Shown: piece after piece, positions 1 through 16,799 of the stretch
Layout of the letters: every line of letters begins with the position of its first letter
How positions within the stretch are numbered: position 1 is the stretch's first letter
Source of the DNA: Macrostomum hystrix
Taxonomy: Eukaryota; Platyhelminthes; Macrostomidae
Length of the DNA stretch: 64,000 bases
NCBI GenBank assembly: GCA_950097015.1
Contig: CATNEN010000002.1
Coordinates: 3,806,001 to 3,870,000, forward strand
Direction: 5' to 3'
Position numbers and translations under genes: made by a program
Notes under the pieces: generated by a model
What the model was told of the DNA's origin: nothing
The model's database searches: none
Seen by the model: the letters and a program-made list of their open reading frames with translations, nothing else

Positions 1-791
1 CTTGACGATGCAGATTCGCATTGCGGTGGCAATGATGTTGATATGGACGATGCCAGCGGCGATGGACAGAATTTCGTTGCCGAAGCTGGCAGTTCGGCTA
101 CAATGACCAGCGCTGCAGCTCTGCTGACTGCGGCTGATGCTGAGGCTGTGGAACAGTCAGTGGAACTTCCGCCTCCCCCGCCGCCCCCACCGCCGCCTAC
201 CGAATCGCCAGGAGATGAACCGCAGCAGCAGTCGGAGCCGCGAGTGCCTAAGATGCGAGTCCGGCTACCCAAGCTGTCTGTGCCACCATTGGACAGATCC
301 GCTTCCCTCTGCAGCCCCGCCCCCGCCTCCGCCTCCCTCGTCGGCCCGTCCTCGGCTGCCACCTCCACGCCGGGCTCCGAGGCGTGGGCTCCGCCGTCGG
401 CTTCTTCGGCCGCCGCTGTCGACAAGCGGCGCTCGTTTGCCAACTTCGGAGCAGCCAGCCTCGGACGCAGCTTCAGCAGCAACAGCAGCAGCAGCAAGCG
501 CAAGCTGTCAACTGAGCCCACAGTGCCAGCCCACTGGACCATCGAGACATTCGAATGCGACCAGTGCGGCAAGAGCTTCAGGAAGGAGAAACTGCTGGCC
601 GATCATGTCAGATTTTATCATCGTCCAGGAGCTAAGTCTTCGGCGGCTGCCGCTGCTGCTGCAACCGCTGACTCCGCGTCATCGCCGCCGACAACCTCTC
701 GACGCAGCGAAGCTGCAACAGCCGACGATTTGGAATCGCTGGTGTCCTCCAGCCGTGGCTGCGATCAGCAGGATTCATCAGATGTGGTCAG

Positions 792-846
<55 letters not shown>

Positions 847-2497
847 GCTCCGACTCGTCATCCGAAATCGTCAAAGTCCGCAGCAGCCGCAGCCGCCGCA
901 GCTGCTGCCGCAGCCGCCGCCGCCGCCGAAGCTGCCGCGGCCGCTTCAAGCGTGGCTGTCGCCGACAAGCGTCGAGTTATTCACTGCCAGTGCGGCCGCA
1001 CAGACGAAGACGACATGATCCAGTGCGAGATCTGCCGAGCCTACCAGCACGCCAGGTGCGCCTCCAAGGCAGTGGACCTGCGCAGCATCCCGGATCTGTA
1101 CTACGTCTGCAACTACTGCCTGCACCCCAGGAAGGAGTTTAAATCGAGCCGGCGAACCTGGCATCACAAATGGCTGCGTCAGCCCAGCTCGGGGGCCCAG
1201 ACCTCACCGATGATGGACGTTGTCCGCCAGGTCATGGAGCTGTACGCTGTTATTCAGAAGGTGAGCAATTAACTGGGGCTGATTGGGATTATAATAGAAC
1301 CTAGATTGAAGATGGGATCATTGAAGAATAATGGATGGGATCATAGAGGAATAATAGATGGGATCATAGAGGAATAATAGATGGGATCATTGAGTAATAA
1401 TAGATGGGATCATAGAGGAATAATAGATGGGATCATTGAGGAATAATAGATAGGATCATAGATTAATCATATATAGGATCATAGATTAGTAATAGATGGA
1501 ATCATAGAGGAATAATAGATGGGATCATAGAGGAATAATAGATGGGATCATAAAGGAATAATAGATTGGATCATAGAGGAATAATAGATGGGATCAAAGA
1601 GTAATAATAGATGGAATCATAGAGGAATAATAGATGGGATCATAGAGGAATAATAGATGGGATCATAAAGGAATAATAGATTGAATCATAGAGGAATAAT
1701 AGATTGGATCATAGAGGAATAATAGATTGGATCAAAGAGTAATAATAGATGGGATCATAGAGGAATAATAGATGGGATCATAGTGGAAGAACTGCAAGCC
1801 ATGCTGCCGCAGTCACCTCACCCCTAATCGTCATACTGGCCTGCAGCTGAAGCGGTTGAACACCGACATTCACACCCGCCTCATTAAACTGGCTCCGGAT
1901 TTGGCTGACAAATCACCCGAAGAGATTCGTCAACTTTTGCACCTGCACAATCAGCGGCAGCAGCAGCAGCAGCAGCCGGGAACCGCTTCCTCGTCTTCCT
2001 CTTCAACAGGAGCTGCTTCGGCTTCGGCGAATGCCTGCCCCGCCGCGTTGCCGTCTGGTCGGAATCGCCTGGACTCCGTTGGCGAGCTGGCCGACTTCCT
2101 GCCCAGTCTCGAGTTGGACCAGCTCGAGAGCCTGCTCGGCGCTGCTGGCCCGGACGATGTCGGCGAGATTGGCAGCGTCCTGAGCCTCCCGCCTCCTCCG
2201 CCGCCACCGCCACCGCCGCCTCCGCCGCCTGCGCCAGTCTCGCATTATCATTCGCAGTCGTCGACTCTGACGCCTGGCGCTGTCGCCGAGGCCAACCAGC
2301 TAACCGCGCTTCTGTGCGCCCAGCAGGCCCTCAGTCACCTCCTCGCCGCCGTCACCGCCAAGATGGCCGAGCTGCGCGGCCGGCCCAGCTGCCGGTCTCT
2401 GGCCGACCGGACACCGCGGACACTGCGGCCTCGCCTGCCAGCATTGCGCAACAACCTCATCAAACTGCGGCGTCTGGCCGGACTGCCCAGGAAGTGA
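1..2497 (+). CDS. PHF20-like: PHF20/MBD-R2-like zinc finger and PHD protein, 5' truncated by window
   Basis: Exons are 1..1260 and 1847..2497, phase 0, with donor AAG|GTGAGC and acceptor GGCCTGCAG|CTGAAG. The frame is open from base 1, so the true start lies left of the window; the first ATG seen is at 43. Counting from that ATG, a C2H2 finger (CDQC, then HVRFYH, spacing C-x2-C-x12-H-x4-H) lies near residues 170-192. A Cys4-His-Cys3 PHD finger lies near 316-360. Proline, glutamine ((CAG)n at about 795-845) and alanine runs separate them. A C2H2 finger followed by a PHD finger is the PHF20/PHF20L1 and fly MBD-R2 arrangement. Those are nuclear reader subunits of the MOF/NSL histone acetyltransferase complex with Tudor domains further upstream, which would be outside this window. 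The second exon adds a conserved-looking start and a second proline run. The assignment rests on domain order. Another C2H2/PHD protein is possible. Confidence 0.68.
1292..1792 (+). repeat. Intronic minisatellite, about 23-bp unit (PHF20-like intron)
   Basis: About twenty imperfect units of the form GAATAATAGATGGGATCATA plus a short spacer fill almost the whole 586-bp intron. They begin about 30 bp after the splice donor and end about 55 bp before the acceptor. Variants are single-base changes and small length changes. Confidence 0.9.
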
Positions 2498-2514
2498 ACA
2501 ATTCTTCGATCAGT

Positions 2515-2935
2515 GCACTTATCTCTGATCCCAATTACCTTCCCTCTGATCCCCATAACCCTTCCTTCTGATCCCCATAACTTTTATCTCTGATCCCCAT
2601 AGCCCTTATCTCTGATCCCCATAACCTTCCCTCTGATCCCCATAACCTTCCCTCTGATCCCCATGACCTTCCCTCTGATCCCCATGACCTTCCCTCTGAT
2701 CCCCATGACCTTCCCTCTGATCCCCATAGCCCTTTTCTCTGATCCCGTAACTTTATCTCTGATCCCCATAACCCTTCCCTCTGATCCCCATAACCTTCCC
2801 TCCGATCCCCATTACCCCTATCTCTGATCTTTATTATCTTTCTCTCTGATCCCCATTACAACCATTACTAATCCCAATTACCTTCATCTGATCCCCATTA
2901 CAATAATCTCTGATACCTATTACCTTAATTACTCT
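2515..2935 (+). repeat. Minisatellite after the PHF20-like stop codon, about 21-bp unit
   Basis: Units like CTCTGATCCCCATAACCTTC start about 20 bp after the stop codon, so the array probably lies in the 3' UTR or just beyond it. The last units decay in sequence. No AATAAA is seen between the stop and the array. Confidence 0.88.
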
Positions 2936-4336
2936 TCTCTTTTCCATGTTAAATTAATTTATAAACTTTTTTTCTATCGAAGGCACCTGGCCTATTTATG
3001 GCCTTAAAAATATTGGTTGAAAAATATATAAAACAACTTTTTGTTGTTTAGTCTGTGGCAGGTTTTTTATCCAAAGTGTGAGTTTTCCTTGTCATTTAGG
3101 TGTAACTTGAATGCAAAAAGTGGGTAAATGTAAATACATATAATCATTTTCGCAGTGCTGTCAATTGCATATTTTTCAATTAAATGTTTTTTTCGCGTCG
3201 CTATCAAGAAGCATTGATTTTTTAATTAAAAAATATTATTGCTTCTCAGTCCAGCAATTTTCCGGTCTTTTTCAACTCGAATTTTTTATTCCCGGAAAAC
3301 GTGTTTCTTCGCTTATATCCCAAAATCAGGCAAATTGGTGTAGAGACAAAGTGCCTATTTAGTAAAATTGGAGCTGCTAATAAAAAATTCTAAATCTAGT
3401 TTCTGTTAACTGGGCCAATTTGTGTATTCTAATCTACCATCCTGATTGTATGTTTCAGTGTTTATTGCAATTCTTTGAATTTTGAATATTCGCAACAAGG
3501 CAAGGCTGCAATCTAGCGTTAATTATTTGCTAGTTCCCTGCTCCAAATTTTCTATATCCAGTGAATTGCATCTCTCATTTTTTGTGTAATTTGTGAATTT
3601 CCTGTGTCTTGCGAGTTAAACATCTTTTGTAACATTATTTCCATGTAAAAAAAATTTTATCTGTAGCATGCAACTATAAAATATACACTCGTCCGAGGGC
3701 AAGGTTAAAATGTTATTTTGCTCGTTTTTACGTGGGATGAAAACGGTAATTAAAAAAATATGTTTCAACTATGACTTCTATGAATTTTTTACATCTTGTA
3801 TTTTAATCTAATGAAAACGGCAATGACGTCTTTTACTCAAGCAAGCTTTGGATTTTACTACCTCAAAGCAATTAAACGTATAAGCAGCACGTGACTTTGG
3901 TCAGCAATCTAAAATCATTTTATTCAAAAAAAGTTTGTTGATTTTACGGGTCCTTGTACTAATTGACTAATTACTAATACTAATACTAATACTGCTACTA
4001 TTTGACTAAACATCGTTGGTTCAGTTTTCAAACTTCAATATTTATTTAAAGATAGGTTGTTAATGACGACTACTCTTTATAGATTCATGGTAAAAGTGTT
4101 TCAAGGTCAAATTTTAATTAGCGTATACATAAAAATACTGCACAGAAGCAATAAAATTTTATTTTATCGTTTAATATTTTTAAGATAAGTATCACTTTGT
4201 TTTAATTTGAATGTGTTCGATACAGGTCTCCAGATTCAAATAAGTACAAACAAAACATTTTTTAGAAGTCTCAACTTTTTCCAACAAGTCCAACGATAAT
4301 AATCTTAAAAAATCGACGCTTGAATTGCTTGAAACA
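2936..4336. other. AT-rich intergenic sequence, no gene recognised
   Basis: There is no convincing coding exon. The first AATAAA-like hexamer after the PHF20-like gene is near 3378, and I cannot say whether it is used. The stretch just before 4337 would hold the TMEM59 promoter or 5' UTR; no TATA box or other element stands out. Confidence 0.5.
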
Positions 4337-6985
4337 ATGAAAATTCTTATTCTGACAGCAGTTTTTACTGTTCTGCTGCTCGGTGTGTCAGCTGAAGAGC
4401 ATCACAAGAGATGCTGCGCCTCTTGCAAAGCTAATTATCCGAATGCTCACCATCTTAAGCATGTAAGTGTCTTGTGTGTCTAGAAGAATAAAACAATTAT
4501 TTTTATATTGTGTTAATAGTGCTTACTATGTTTTGCTGTGTGACTATTTTATGTTTTACTAACAAAGCTAAGTAGCTAATTGAAATTTAAACTAGGCCTA
4601 CTCTTTCAAATCATGCTTGTTTTTATAGATTTTGTAGTATTTATGGTCTTTTTGGACATACTTTGGCCTTGCTTTGACCTGGTGTTGTGGTTTTATCTTT
4701 GTTTAGAATTTTTTGCAATGCCAAGCCATAGCTAATTTGCTAATAGTAGCTACACAAGTTCTACATTTGTAGATTTAAACACTATAAGGCTAGCACTATT
4801 AGGCCTATAAGTGTTCAATTATTTAAATAGTTTTTTTTCAGTAGTGTCCCTTTAAAAGTATTAGTTCCTGTATAAGTTGATGAATGATATGTGTTAACTA
4901 TGTTTTAGGAAATGTATGGAAACATGATTAATCAGATGTTTCATATTTTTTGGTAAGAATTCCTAAGAATAATAATTTATATATGTAATTTTAAGGTAAG
5001 ATAGCCCTAGCTATAATATAGGCATAGCTGTAGATATATATATATATATATTAGTAAAATAATCATTTATGTAATGATTATTAGATGTAATTACATTTTT
5101 TGTTTTGACAGTGTTCTTTTTTATCATTTTCAATAGAAAAAGCTGGGCTAATAATTCATTAATATGTTTTATATTAATAATGTTATTTTAGAGTTGCAGA
5201 TATGTGAGCAAATGTTTTTTGTTTTATATTAGGTAGCTAATTTCCTTTAAAATTTACAAAAGTTGTTATGTGTTTAGCTATATAAATTACAATCATAACC
5301 GCACTGATTTTGCTCAATTTGTTCAGTCGTGCTTGCATGGCTGTCGCCTGTACTCGATGATCTACCTGGCCCATGACAAGAGCATTGCCAGCACTGAGCT
5401 AACCAAAATGTGCTCCAAGTCCTGCCAGAGTGGACTCACTGGCACCACAAATCCACCAGACCTAACCAATGCCTGCAATGTTGGCTGTCGAGAGCAGGAG
5501 CAGGTGTTCAAGGAGCATGGAATGTCCGAGCACGGTGCCAAGATGTCTGTCATTCATGGCGTTGGCATTCTGCCAATCATGAAGTCGGATGCTCCATTCC
5601 ACCAGCGCATGCTCCAGCACATGCGTGAGATGCACAACCGCATGATCGAGGCGATGAAGAGTGCCAAGTATGCTGTGATTCAGCGCATCCAGATCAGAAT
5701 CCACTCGCTGCCTGCTGGACCAGATGGCAAGCCGCGCTACCAGGTTAGTATTTTTCCTCTCAGTTTACTAGCCGGGAGCTTCTAGCTTACCTCAATGAAC
5801 ATCAGACCGGCAGGTCGGGAGTTCGAGTCTCAGTCAGAGAAAAACCATTTATGCCCTTGAGGAATCACTTGGCTCTAAAATAAGATCTAGCATTAGCTGG
5901 ATTTATCTGTTTGTCTACTAGCCTTAAAATTTTAAACCGATATGTATCAAAATATTGTCTTTTTTAACCGATTTGTATCGAATTAAACGATTTCGTGTCG
6001 CCTCATTTTTCCAGGTGGAGATTCACCAGCACCGCATTCCGCTACCCTTCGGCCGCAACTTCTTCGGCCCCGCCACCGACGACGCCACCAAGGCCGACAA
6101 GCCCGGAGCCGCGCCTCCCCCGCCCCCGATGGGCCACCGTCCGCTTCTTGGCGGCGACGATCACGACATGATGCCGCACCACGGACCTCGCGGACACCAC
6201 GGCGAATTCGACGGACACCATCGCGGACCGCACGGCCATCAGCACCATCATGATCGCCACCACCCCCACGGACCGATGTACCGCGTGCGCCACTTCTTTA
6301 GCGACATGTCCGAGCCCGTCAAGACCGGCCTGCGTTGGTCCCTGCTGGCCATTCTTATCATCTCAGTGCTCTGCCTTGGCTGGCTCTGCTGCCGCGCCTG
6401 CCGCCGCATCGCCAGCGGCCAGCGCCAGCATCAGCCGCTGTCACTGACCAAGGCCTTCACCAAGAAGAAGGTGAGTTTGTTCACCATTCAAACTTCACCA
6501 TTCACCATTCTCAGTCACGTGATTCACCATATATAATCACGCAGTTCTCCATTCACAGTCCTGTGATTCACCATTCACAGTCATGTGATTCACCATTCAC
6601 AGTCATGTGATTCACCATTCACAGTCCTGTGATTCAGCATTTATAGTCATGTGATTCACCATTCACAGTCAACGTGATTCACCATTCACAGTCAACGTGA
6701 TTCACCATTCACAGTCATGTGATTCACCATTCACAGTCGTGTGATTCACCATTCACAGGCATGTGATTCAGAATTCCCAGCCACGTCATTCATATTTCCG
6801 TTTACCAGTTTTATCACACTCGCATTATTCACGACGTTTTGTTCGCCACCCCGTGATTTGCTTCGCAGCCGAGCGTCCAGTCGGGTGACATTTTCTACGT
6901 CGACGTGAGCGCCAAGAAGCCGCTGATTGAAGATGACAGCCTCGACGCCAGCTCGAAGGAGGAGACACAGAAGGATTCGGTTTGA
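4337..6985 (+). CDS. TMEM59: TMEM59-family type I membrane protein
   Basis: Exons are 4337..4462, 5327..5743, 6015..6470 and 6869..6985. All junctions are phase 0 with GT-AG signals (GTAAGT, GTTAGT and GTGAGT donors), giving 371 aa against about 323 in human. A signal peptide covers roughly residues 1-18. The lumenal cysteine pattern (CCASCK, HGCRLYS, CSKSCQ, ACNVGC) matches the TMEM59 ectodomain. A proline and histidine-rich linker (about 213-268) precedes one membrane helix near 289-310, followed by Cys/Arg residues and a short acidic tail. Vertebrate TMEM59 sits in Golgi and endosomal membranes, affects glycosylation and transport, and promotes LC3 labelling of endosomes; that role is family knowledge. 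The family's autophagy (ATG16L1-binding) motif is not obvious in the tail. AATAAA lies 23 bp after the stop. The histidine-rich lumenal linker is unusual. Confidence 0.78.
6478..6785 (+). repeat. Intronic minisatellite, about 22-24-bp unit (TMEM59 intron 3)
   Basis: Repeats of GATTCACCATTCACAGTCAT start directly after the donor of TMEM59 exon 3. The first partial units already occur within 15 bp of GTGAGT. The array fills most of a 398-bp intron. Confidence 0.88.
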
Positions 6986-7007
6986 ACAGATCTGAAGCCG
7001 ATTGATG

Positions 7008-7013
7008 AATAAA
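7008..7013 (+). promoter_or_regulatory. AATAAA poly(A) signal of TMEM59
   Basis: A canonical AATAAA lies 23 bp after the TGA stop, which supports 6983..6985 as the real gene end. Confidence 0.7.
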
Positions 7014-8588
7014 ATCAAGAAAAAAACAGTTGAGGAAGAAGAAAGAGTGAAAGTACTTGAAGAAGAAGTGATGGACTTTGTGGTTGAAACTTATTGACGA
7101 AGGCTGAAACGTTTTCTTTTTCCTCGAAGTTGCTGTGAGAAATCAGTTTTTAATCATCTTGTTTCTGAAGTGGTGATTTGTATAAACACTTTGTCTCTAC
7201 ATTATCACTGTTTTTTCTCTCATTATTTTTATTGTGTCTGTACAAAGAAATCGGATACTATTCCACCGTAAATTATTTTCTCTTTTTTTAACAAAAGTTA
7301 CATCCAATTTTCGTTATTTATTCGGTGTAGATTTTCCTAGCTTTTTGTTGCAAAACAACATTTTTGTTGCTGGTTTTTGTTTTGCTAAAATGTCTTTTTA
7401 GAAACACTTATATCAGCGTAAGAAGAAGATGGCTGTTTTCAGTCTATCGCTTTCGCGTTCTGTTGTCTTTTTCTCCAGCTAACTTTTAATGACGGTTTTT
7501 GTGTTTTGTTTTAAGAAAAGTGTGCTTTTTAGACTTTTCGTTTCTAGCTCTGTGCGGGGCCTTTAGAACGGTTGCTATGGAAACTGGTAGATACACGGAT
7601 ACAGATGTAGCTAGAATAGCTCTGCTTCCATGCCATTTTTCTCCCTATCTATCCCCTTCGACTTCAACAACTGGCTGTGGGGCAGATCCCGCAGTAAACC
7701 TGTCGCAATGGCAAAAATCAATACGACAATAGTTACCGGGTATGAGATATTAAGGCAGAGTGACTCAGCCAGGGCTGAACTGTACACTCCACCCACTGTA
7801 CACTCCACCCACTGTACTGTACTATAGGCCTATGCTCGCTATGGGCATAGCGGAACAAACTCCTACCTAAAGGGATCTTTTTTTCATCAGATCCTTGAGT
7901 TTGTGCACTTTAGTACCTACTCTGCTATGCTCCATCAACTGAAAGCCCTATGCTAATTCGTTTCAACCAGTGATTCTAGAGTCTGAAATTAAACTTTTTT
8001 TTTTAAAACGGAAAAATTAACACTCGCTTTTTTATTGGCATGTCTGCTCATGTTACCATGCCTGCACTATATAAGCTGACGCTTTGTACTACTGCCAGCC
8101 GAACTCTTCTATTTTATTTTTCTGCTACTAAGCAACTGTGTTTATTTAGCCAGCAGTATCAAATCTCTCTTATTTTTCCCAATTTTTTTCTTTCGTGTTT
8201 TTCTTCTCGTCCTAACTCGTAATAGTAAAACAAGTGAACTGAGAATTCGACCGCCCTAACAGCAGTTACAGCTCTTCAGTAAATATAAAATGCGCACTCA
8301 AGAAATCGCCACTTTAAAATATTTTTAAGCTCTGAAAAGCATCGCCCAATATCCTATTCCAAACATAATCGACAAGTTTTTGTTTTCTTGTGCTGCTTTT
8401 CTGCTATTTCTCCTAGCAAGGCTGTGGTCAATTTGTGAAAGTAACGTAAAATGTTTCTATTACTACTATGAGTAGAATAAGTGTGAAGAAATGTGAAAAT
8501 TCACAGGTTTTCCATTTGCGTTTTCTTTCAGCTCACTTCACTGATTTTGTAGGTTTTGCACTACTCTAGTCTGCAAGTCTCAGTGACA
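7014..8588. other. Intergenic sequence between TMEM59 and NUDT2
   Basis: No gene is recognised. A 17-bp direct duplication (ACTCCACCCACTGTAC) lies near 7786-7818. A pyrimidine-rich AG (TTTTCTTTCAG) at about 8521-8531, some 58 bp upstream of the NUDT2 ATG, could be a 5' UTR or trans-splice acceptor. Confidence 0.4.
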
Positions 8589-9819
8589 ATGACTTCAGCC
8601 CCTGTGGCCGCCTCAGGCATCGTTATCTACCGTACACTGGCAGCGGCAGCAGCTAACAGCCAGGCCATTGTGCAGTATCTACTGATGCACGCCTCCTATG
8701 AGAAGGGCCTGTGGACGCCACCCAAGGGTCACCAGGACCCCGGCGAAGATTTGAGACAGTGCGCCATCAGAGAGACTGAGGAGGAGTGCGGACTCAGGGA
8801 GGAAATTCACTTCAGACTGATTCCTGAGTTCTCACACTCAATTAGCTATTCGGCTTTCGGGTAAGGTCTCCTGCCCCATCTGCTCTTCAGGCTCCTGCCC
8901 CATCTGCTCTTCAGGCTCCTGCCCCATCTGCCCTTCAGGCTCCTGCCCCATCTGCCCTTCAGGCTCCTGTCCCATCTGACCTTCAGGCTCGTGCCCCATC
9001 TGCCCTTCAGGCTACTGCCCCATCTGCCCTTCAGGCTCCTGTCCCATCTGCCCTTCAGGCTCGTGCCCCATCTGACCTTCAGGCTCGTTGCCCCATCTAC
9101 CCTTCAGGCTCTGCCCTTCAGGCTCTGCCCTTCAGGCTCGTGCCCCATCTGTCCTTCAGGCTCGTGCCCCATCTGACCTTAGGCTCCTGCCCCATCTGCC
9201 CTTCAGGCTCCTGTCCATCTGACCTCCAGGCTCCTGCCCCATCTGCCCTTCAGGCTACTGCCCATCTGACCTTCAGGCTCGTGCCCTTCTGACCTTCTGG
9301 CTCATGCCCTATCTGCCCCTGAATCTATTTTGGATCTAACCTGAATCTGCGCTGAATCTAGCCTGAATCTACCCCGAAAGACTACCTGAATCTACACTGA
9401 ATCTATTCCGAAACTAACCTGAATCTACTCTAAAATCCTACCTGAGTCTCTCTGAAATCCTACATAAATCTACTCTGAAATCCTACATAAATCTACTCTG
9501 AAATCCTACATAAATCTACTCTGAAATCCTACTTGAATCTACCCTGAAATCCTACGAGAATCTTCCCTGAAATCCTACGAGAATCTTCCCTGAAATCCTA
9601 CGAGAATTTACCCACTTATGCTCCTTTAGCAAGCCAAAGAGTGTGACGTACTACCTGGGCGAGGTGTTAAGCCCGGACGTGCCAGTCAAGCTGTCGCATG
9701 AGCACAATGAGTTCGCCTGGTGCAGTCTGGACAAAGCCGTTGAACTAGTCCGCTTCAAGGAGACCGTCCAAGTGCTGCAGTTGGCCGATGAGTATATTCG
9801 GGCCAACACCGGAAAATAA
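8589..9819 (+). CDS. NUDT2: NUDT2, diadenosine tetraphosphate (Ap4A) hydrolase
   Basis: Exons are 8589..8860 and 9630..9819, phase 2, joining GG|C across CGG|GTAAGG and CTCCTTTAG|CAAGCC. The product is 153 aa (human NUDT2 147). The Nudix box runs from GHQDPGEDL to RETEEECGL and fits Gx5Ex7REUxEExGU, with the Mg-binding glutamates in REtEEE. WTPPKGH before the box and KPKSV-YYLGEV with LSHEHNEFAW after it are NUDT2 signatures, so this is the asymmetric Ap4A hydrolase rather than a generic Nudix enzyme. The reaction is Ap4A + H2O to ATP + AMP in cytosol and nucleus, limiting the alarmone Ap4A. The ATG was chosen because the conserved domain starts within ten residues of it; a non-ATG extension upstream has no support. 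AATAAA follows at 9911. Confidence 0.9.
8866..9320 (+). repeat. Intronic minisatellite, about 24-bp unit, adjoining the NUDT2 donor
   Basis: Units of the form CTCCTGCCCCATCTGCCCTT plus CAGG begin about 5 bp after the GTAAG donor. Each unit has a pyrimidine-rich run ending in TTCAGG, which resembles a 3' splice site, so the array holds about 18 decoy acceptors. Confidence 0.9.
9321..9612 (+). repeat. Second minisatellite in NUDT2 intron, about 25-bp unit
   Basis: Units like CCTGAATCTACTCTGAAATC and CTACATAAATCTACTCTGAA occupy the rest of the intron, up to about 17 bp before the acceptor CTCCTTTAG. Two unrelated arrays therefore fill one intron. Confidence 0.85.
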
Positions 9820-9910
9820 CATACAATGTTCCCGAGTTTATTCGTTTGTGCAGTAATTTTACTATAAACGGTATGTTTGTAACCTTTCGTATGAATAATA
9901 ATCTTGATTA

Positions 9911-9916
9911 AATAAA
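9911..9916 (+). promoter_or_regulatory. AATAAA poly(A) signal of NUDT2
   Basis: A canonical hexamer lies 92 bp after the stop codon of NUDT2. Confidence 0.6.
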
Positions 9917-10279
9917 CTGGATTCAAACTGCATTTTTCGGCATGTATATGTCCGTGAAACTATTTTTTATTTAGAGAACAAAGGACAGTCCGCATCAGTT
10001 GCGTAAATAATGACTGCTCCCAAAATACACACCTTGCCGGGACGAAAAATGATCACTTTTATTATCTTGTCAATCAACAGTCTTTGGGTAGTAAAAATTA
10101 GTTTAAATCGTGTTTCTAAAACACGTAAAAACACGTAAATACATAAAAATGGTCTTGAAAATATGTCGTGGAAATTAACGCTCTTTGCGCATAAACTACT
10201 TTCAACACAATAATTACAAGTAGTATCTGCGGGATTTTGTTTACGTTTTTTTGTGCAGCGTCCGACAAAGAATTACGCG

Positions 10280-10322
10280 ATTAGGGCAGGCCACGGGAGT
10301 TCGATTCCCCGCTCGGCATGCA
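10280..10322 (+). repeat. tRNA-like (B-box) SINE fragment
   Basis: GGGAGTTCGATTCCCC looks like a tRNA T-arm and pol III B box. The 5' partner of the acceptor stem is absent, so it reads as a fragment of a tRNA-derived SINE rather than a tRNA gene. Confidence 0.35.
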
Positions 10323-10904
10323 ACAAACGTACTGTTTGGCCTTTCTAAACCTTTCCATTTGTTGCTATTAAGCAAGTTTATAGCTCGTTTAGTTTAAAGC
10401 TTTCATATTTTTATATATAATTTAACAGCAAGGGCAGAACTAAGCATGGCAAAACACAATGCGCGAAAAATGTGCAGACAGAGTGAGGGACAAAAGTACA
10501 TGTATCCATAGCTTCACAATGGCGAACTAATCTTACACGCTGCAAACATAAACGCAACTTACAGAACATTTGGACCTAACAAAGAGATAGAGAGGGAAGA
10601 TACACAGACGAATCGAAGCGGTTCTGGACAATGCAGCAAGGTTGAAAAAGAATTACGCTAACAAAATAAGACGCTTTTTATTGCGCTGTGGATCATTTAT
10701 AGGAACTGCAGGCGCTGTGCTATGAAATTGAGTTTGCATTGGTTAATTAAAATAGACCGCATGTACATTGGTATGCAGATTTTGTCATACGATCCTTGAA
10801 ACATGATTGTGCTTAAATTTTTGCTAATCTGAAATCGCCTCTCCTGGCAAAAAGGCTATGACTAAACATTTATTTGAGCTTTAAACAGTTTTTACCACTT
10901 CCAG

Positions 10905-11230
10905 TCACCTCGCTTGACGTTGAGTCATTTCTGCTGAGCTTTCTAACATTAAGCTACATGCCTACCACCCCAGACCTATACAGCTCCGATTTCACAGCCA
11001 CCTCACTCCGCAGTTATTTTCTGCCTAGCTTTCTACCCTTACGCTAGGCGCAGACCCACCCCAGACGTTCAAAACCACAACCACCTCACTCCGCTGTTAT
11101 TTTCTGCCCAGCTTTCAACCCTTACGCTAGGCGCAGACCCACCACCCCAGACGTTCAAAACCACAACCACCTCACTCCGCTGTTATTTTCTGCCCAGCTT
11201 TCAACCCTCTCTAGACACACCACCTCAATT
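10905..11230 (+). repeat. About 85-bp tandem repeat, four copies
   Basis: Copies start near 10905, 10998, 11081 and 11167. They share CCACCTCACTCCGCTGTTAT, TTTCTGCCCAGCTTTCAACC and the internal CAGACGTTCAAAACCACAA. The two central copies are nearly identical, the first is divergent, and the last is truncated. Confidence 0.85.
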
Positions 11231-12103
11231 CTCTACTACAACTGTCTTATCTTTCTACCCATAGCTTTCTATGGAATTCTGATCATCCGAGAATAGGAAG
11301 TGTTTTTGTGAAGCGTTAAGAAGCGTGATGTGTCCGCGATAACAATTCAAAACGTGATTCACATACGCAAGGAAAAGGAAGGATGATCGCATGCTTTTTG
11401 GTAAAAAATAGAGATGCAGTTAAAAAATGAGATAGAAATAGAGATTTGTAACAAACTCTTGCACTAACAATTGCCGCGATGTTATCACATTTTGCAGATT
11501 GTAGAGAAAAAGTAAAACAAGATTAACAAAATCACAAATTAGAAGTGGTAATCAATTTAACGCAGATTTCGCAGATTCTTAACTGCGAGATGTACATGCA
11601 CACTGTACGCTCTGGCAATCACTCGCTTGTACAGTGCGGGGGTTGAACAATGCGGCCAACACAGACAGTTGCATGAGATTTATTATGCAAGTTGCGTTAC
11701 GACTGGATAGAATGAATGAAACTTAGGAAAAGGAAAGCTCAATTAAATACCCGCGTTCTAACTACTGAACATCTCTTGGCTGTGAGTAGTATAACACAGA
11801 CAACAAGTGATTTTTGTTTGCATTTTTACGATGTTGAACAGAAGCCTCACGTTGAAAAGCAGAATTAAAGAATGATAGAGGATGAGGCATTGCAAGCGAT
11901 CAAGATGTAAGAAGGTATTTTTTTATAAAAGCATCGGTAATTTAAGAGACATGAATTTGCATGAATTTCTCGTGGACTAGAACAAAAGCAGGTATTTTTT
12001 GCTTCTTCAATTATATATTCTAGTCATTTGATAATTCGAGTTTTTCATCACGAAAATAGAAAATCAAGCGCTTCTTTCCTCAACTAAAAAACTATAGGCG
12101 AAA

Positions 12104-16709
<4,606 letters not shown>

Positions 16710-16799
16710 GGCCTGGGAAAGTGGAAAAGCAATTGGAACTCTTTCAACAGTGGTGTGGATTTGATTGTAACCTGTTTTGGAATCAAATAGACGCTTTTA

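Larger units (their letters stand above)
9920..12103. other. Intergenic sequence between convergent NUDT2 and RGS genes
   Basis: No coding exon is recognised. A tRNA-like fragment lies near 10285-10320 and an 85-bp tandem repeat at 10905-11230 (both listed separately). The remainder is AT-rich and unassigned. No clear minus-strand AATAAA lies within 100 bp of the RGS stop. Confidence 0.4.

Noticed and set aside
10280-10322. tRNA gene
   Set aside because: Only the T-arm and B-box part is present; there is no matching 5' acceptor strand or anticodon arm. Similar heads at 13560, 25785, 42960 and 43190 sit in SINE-like bodies.
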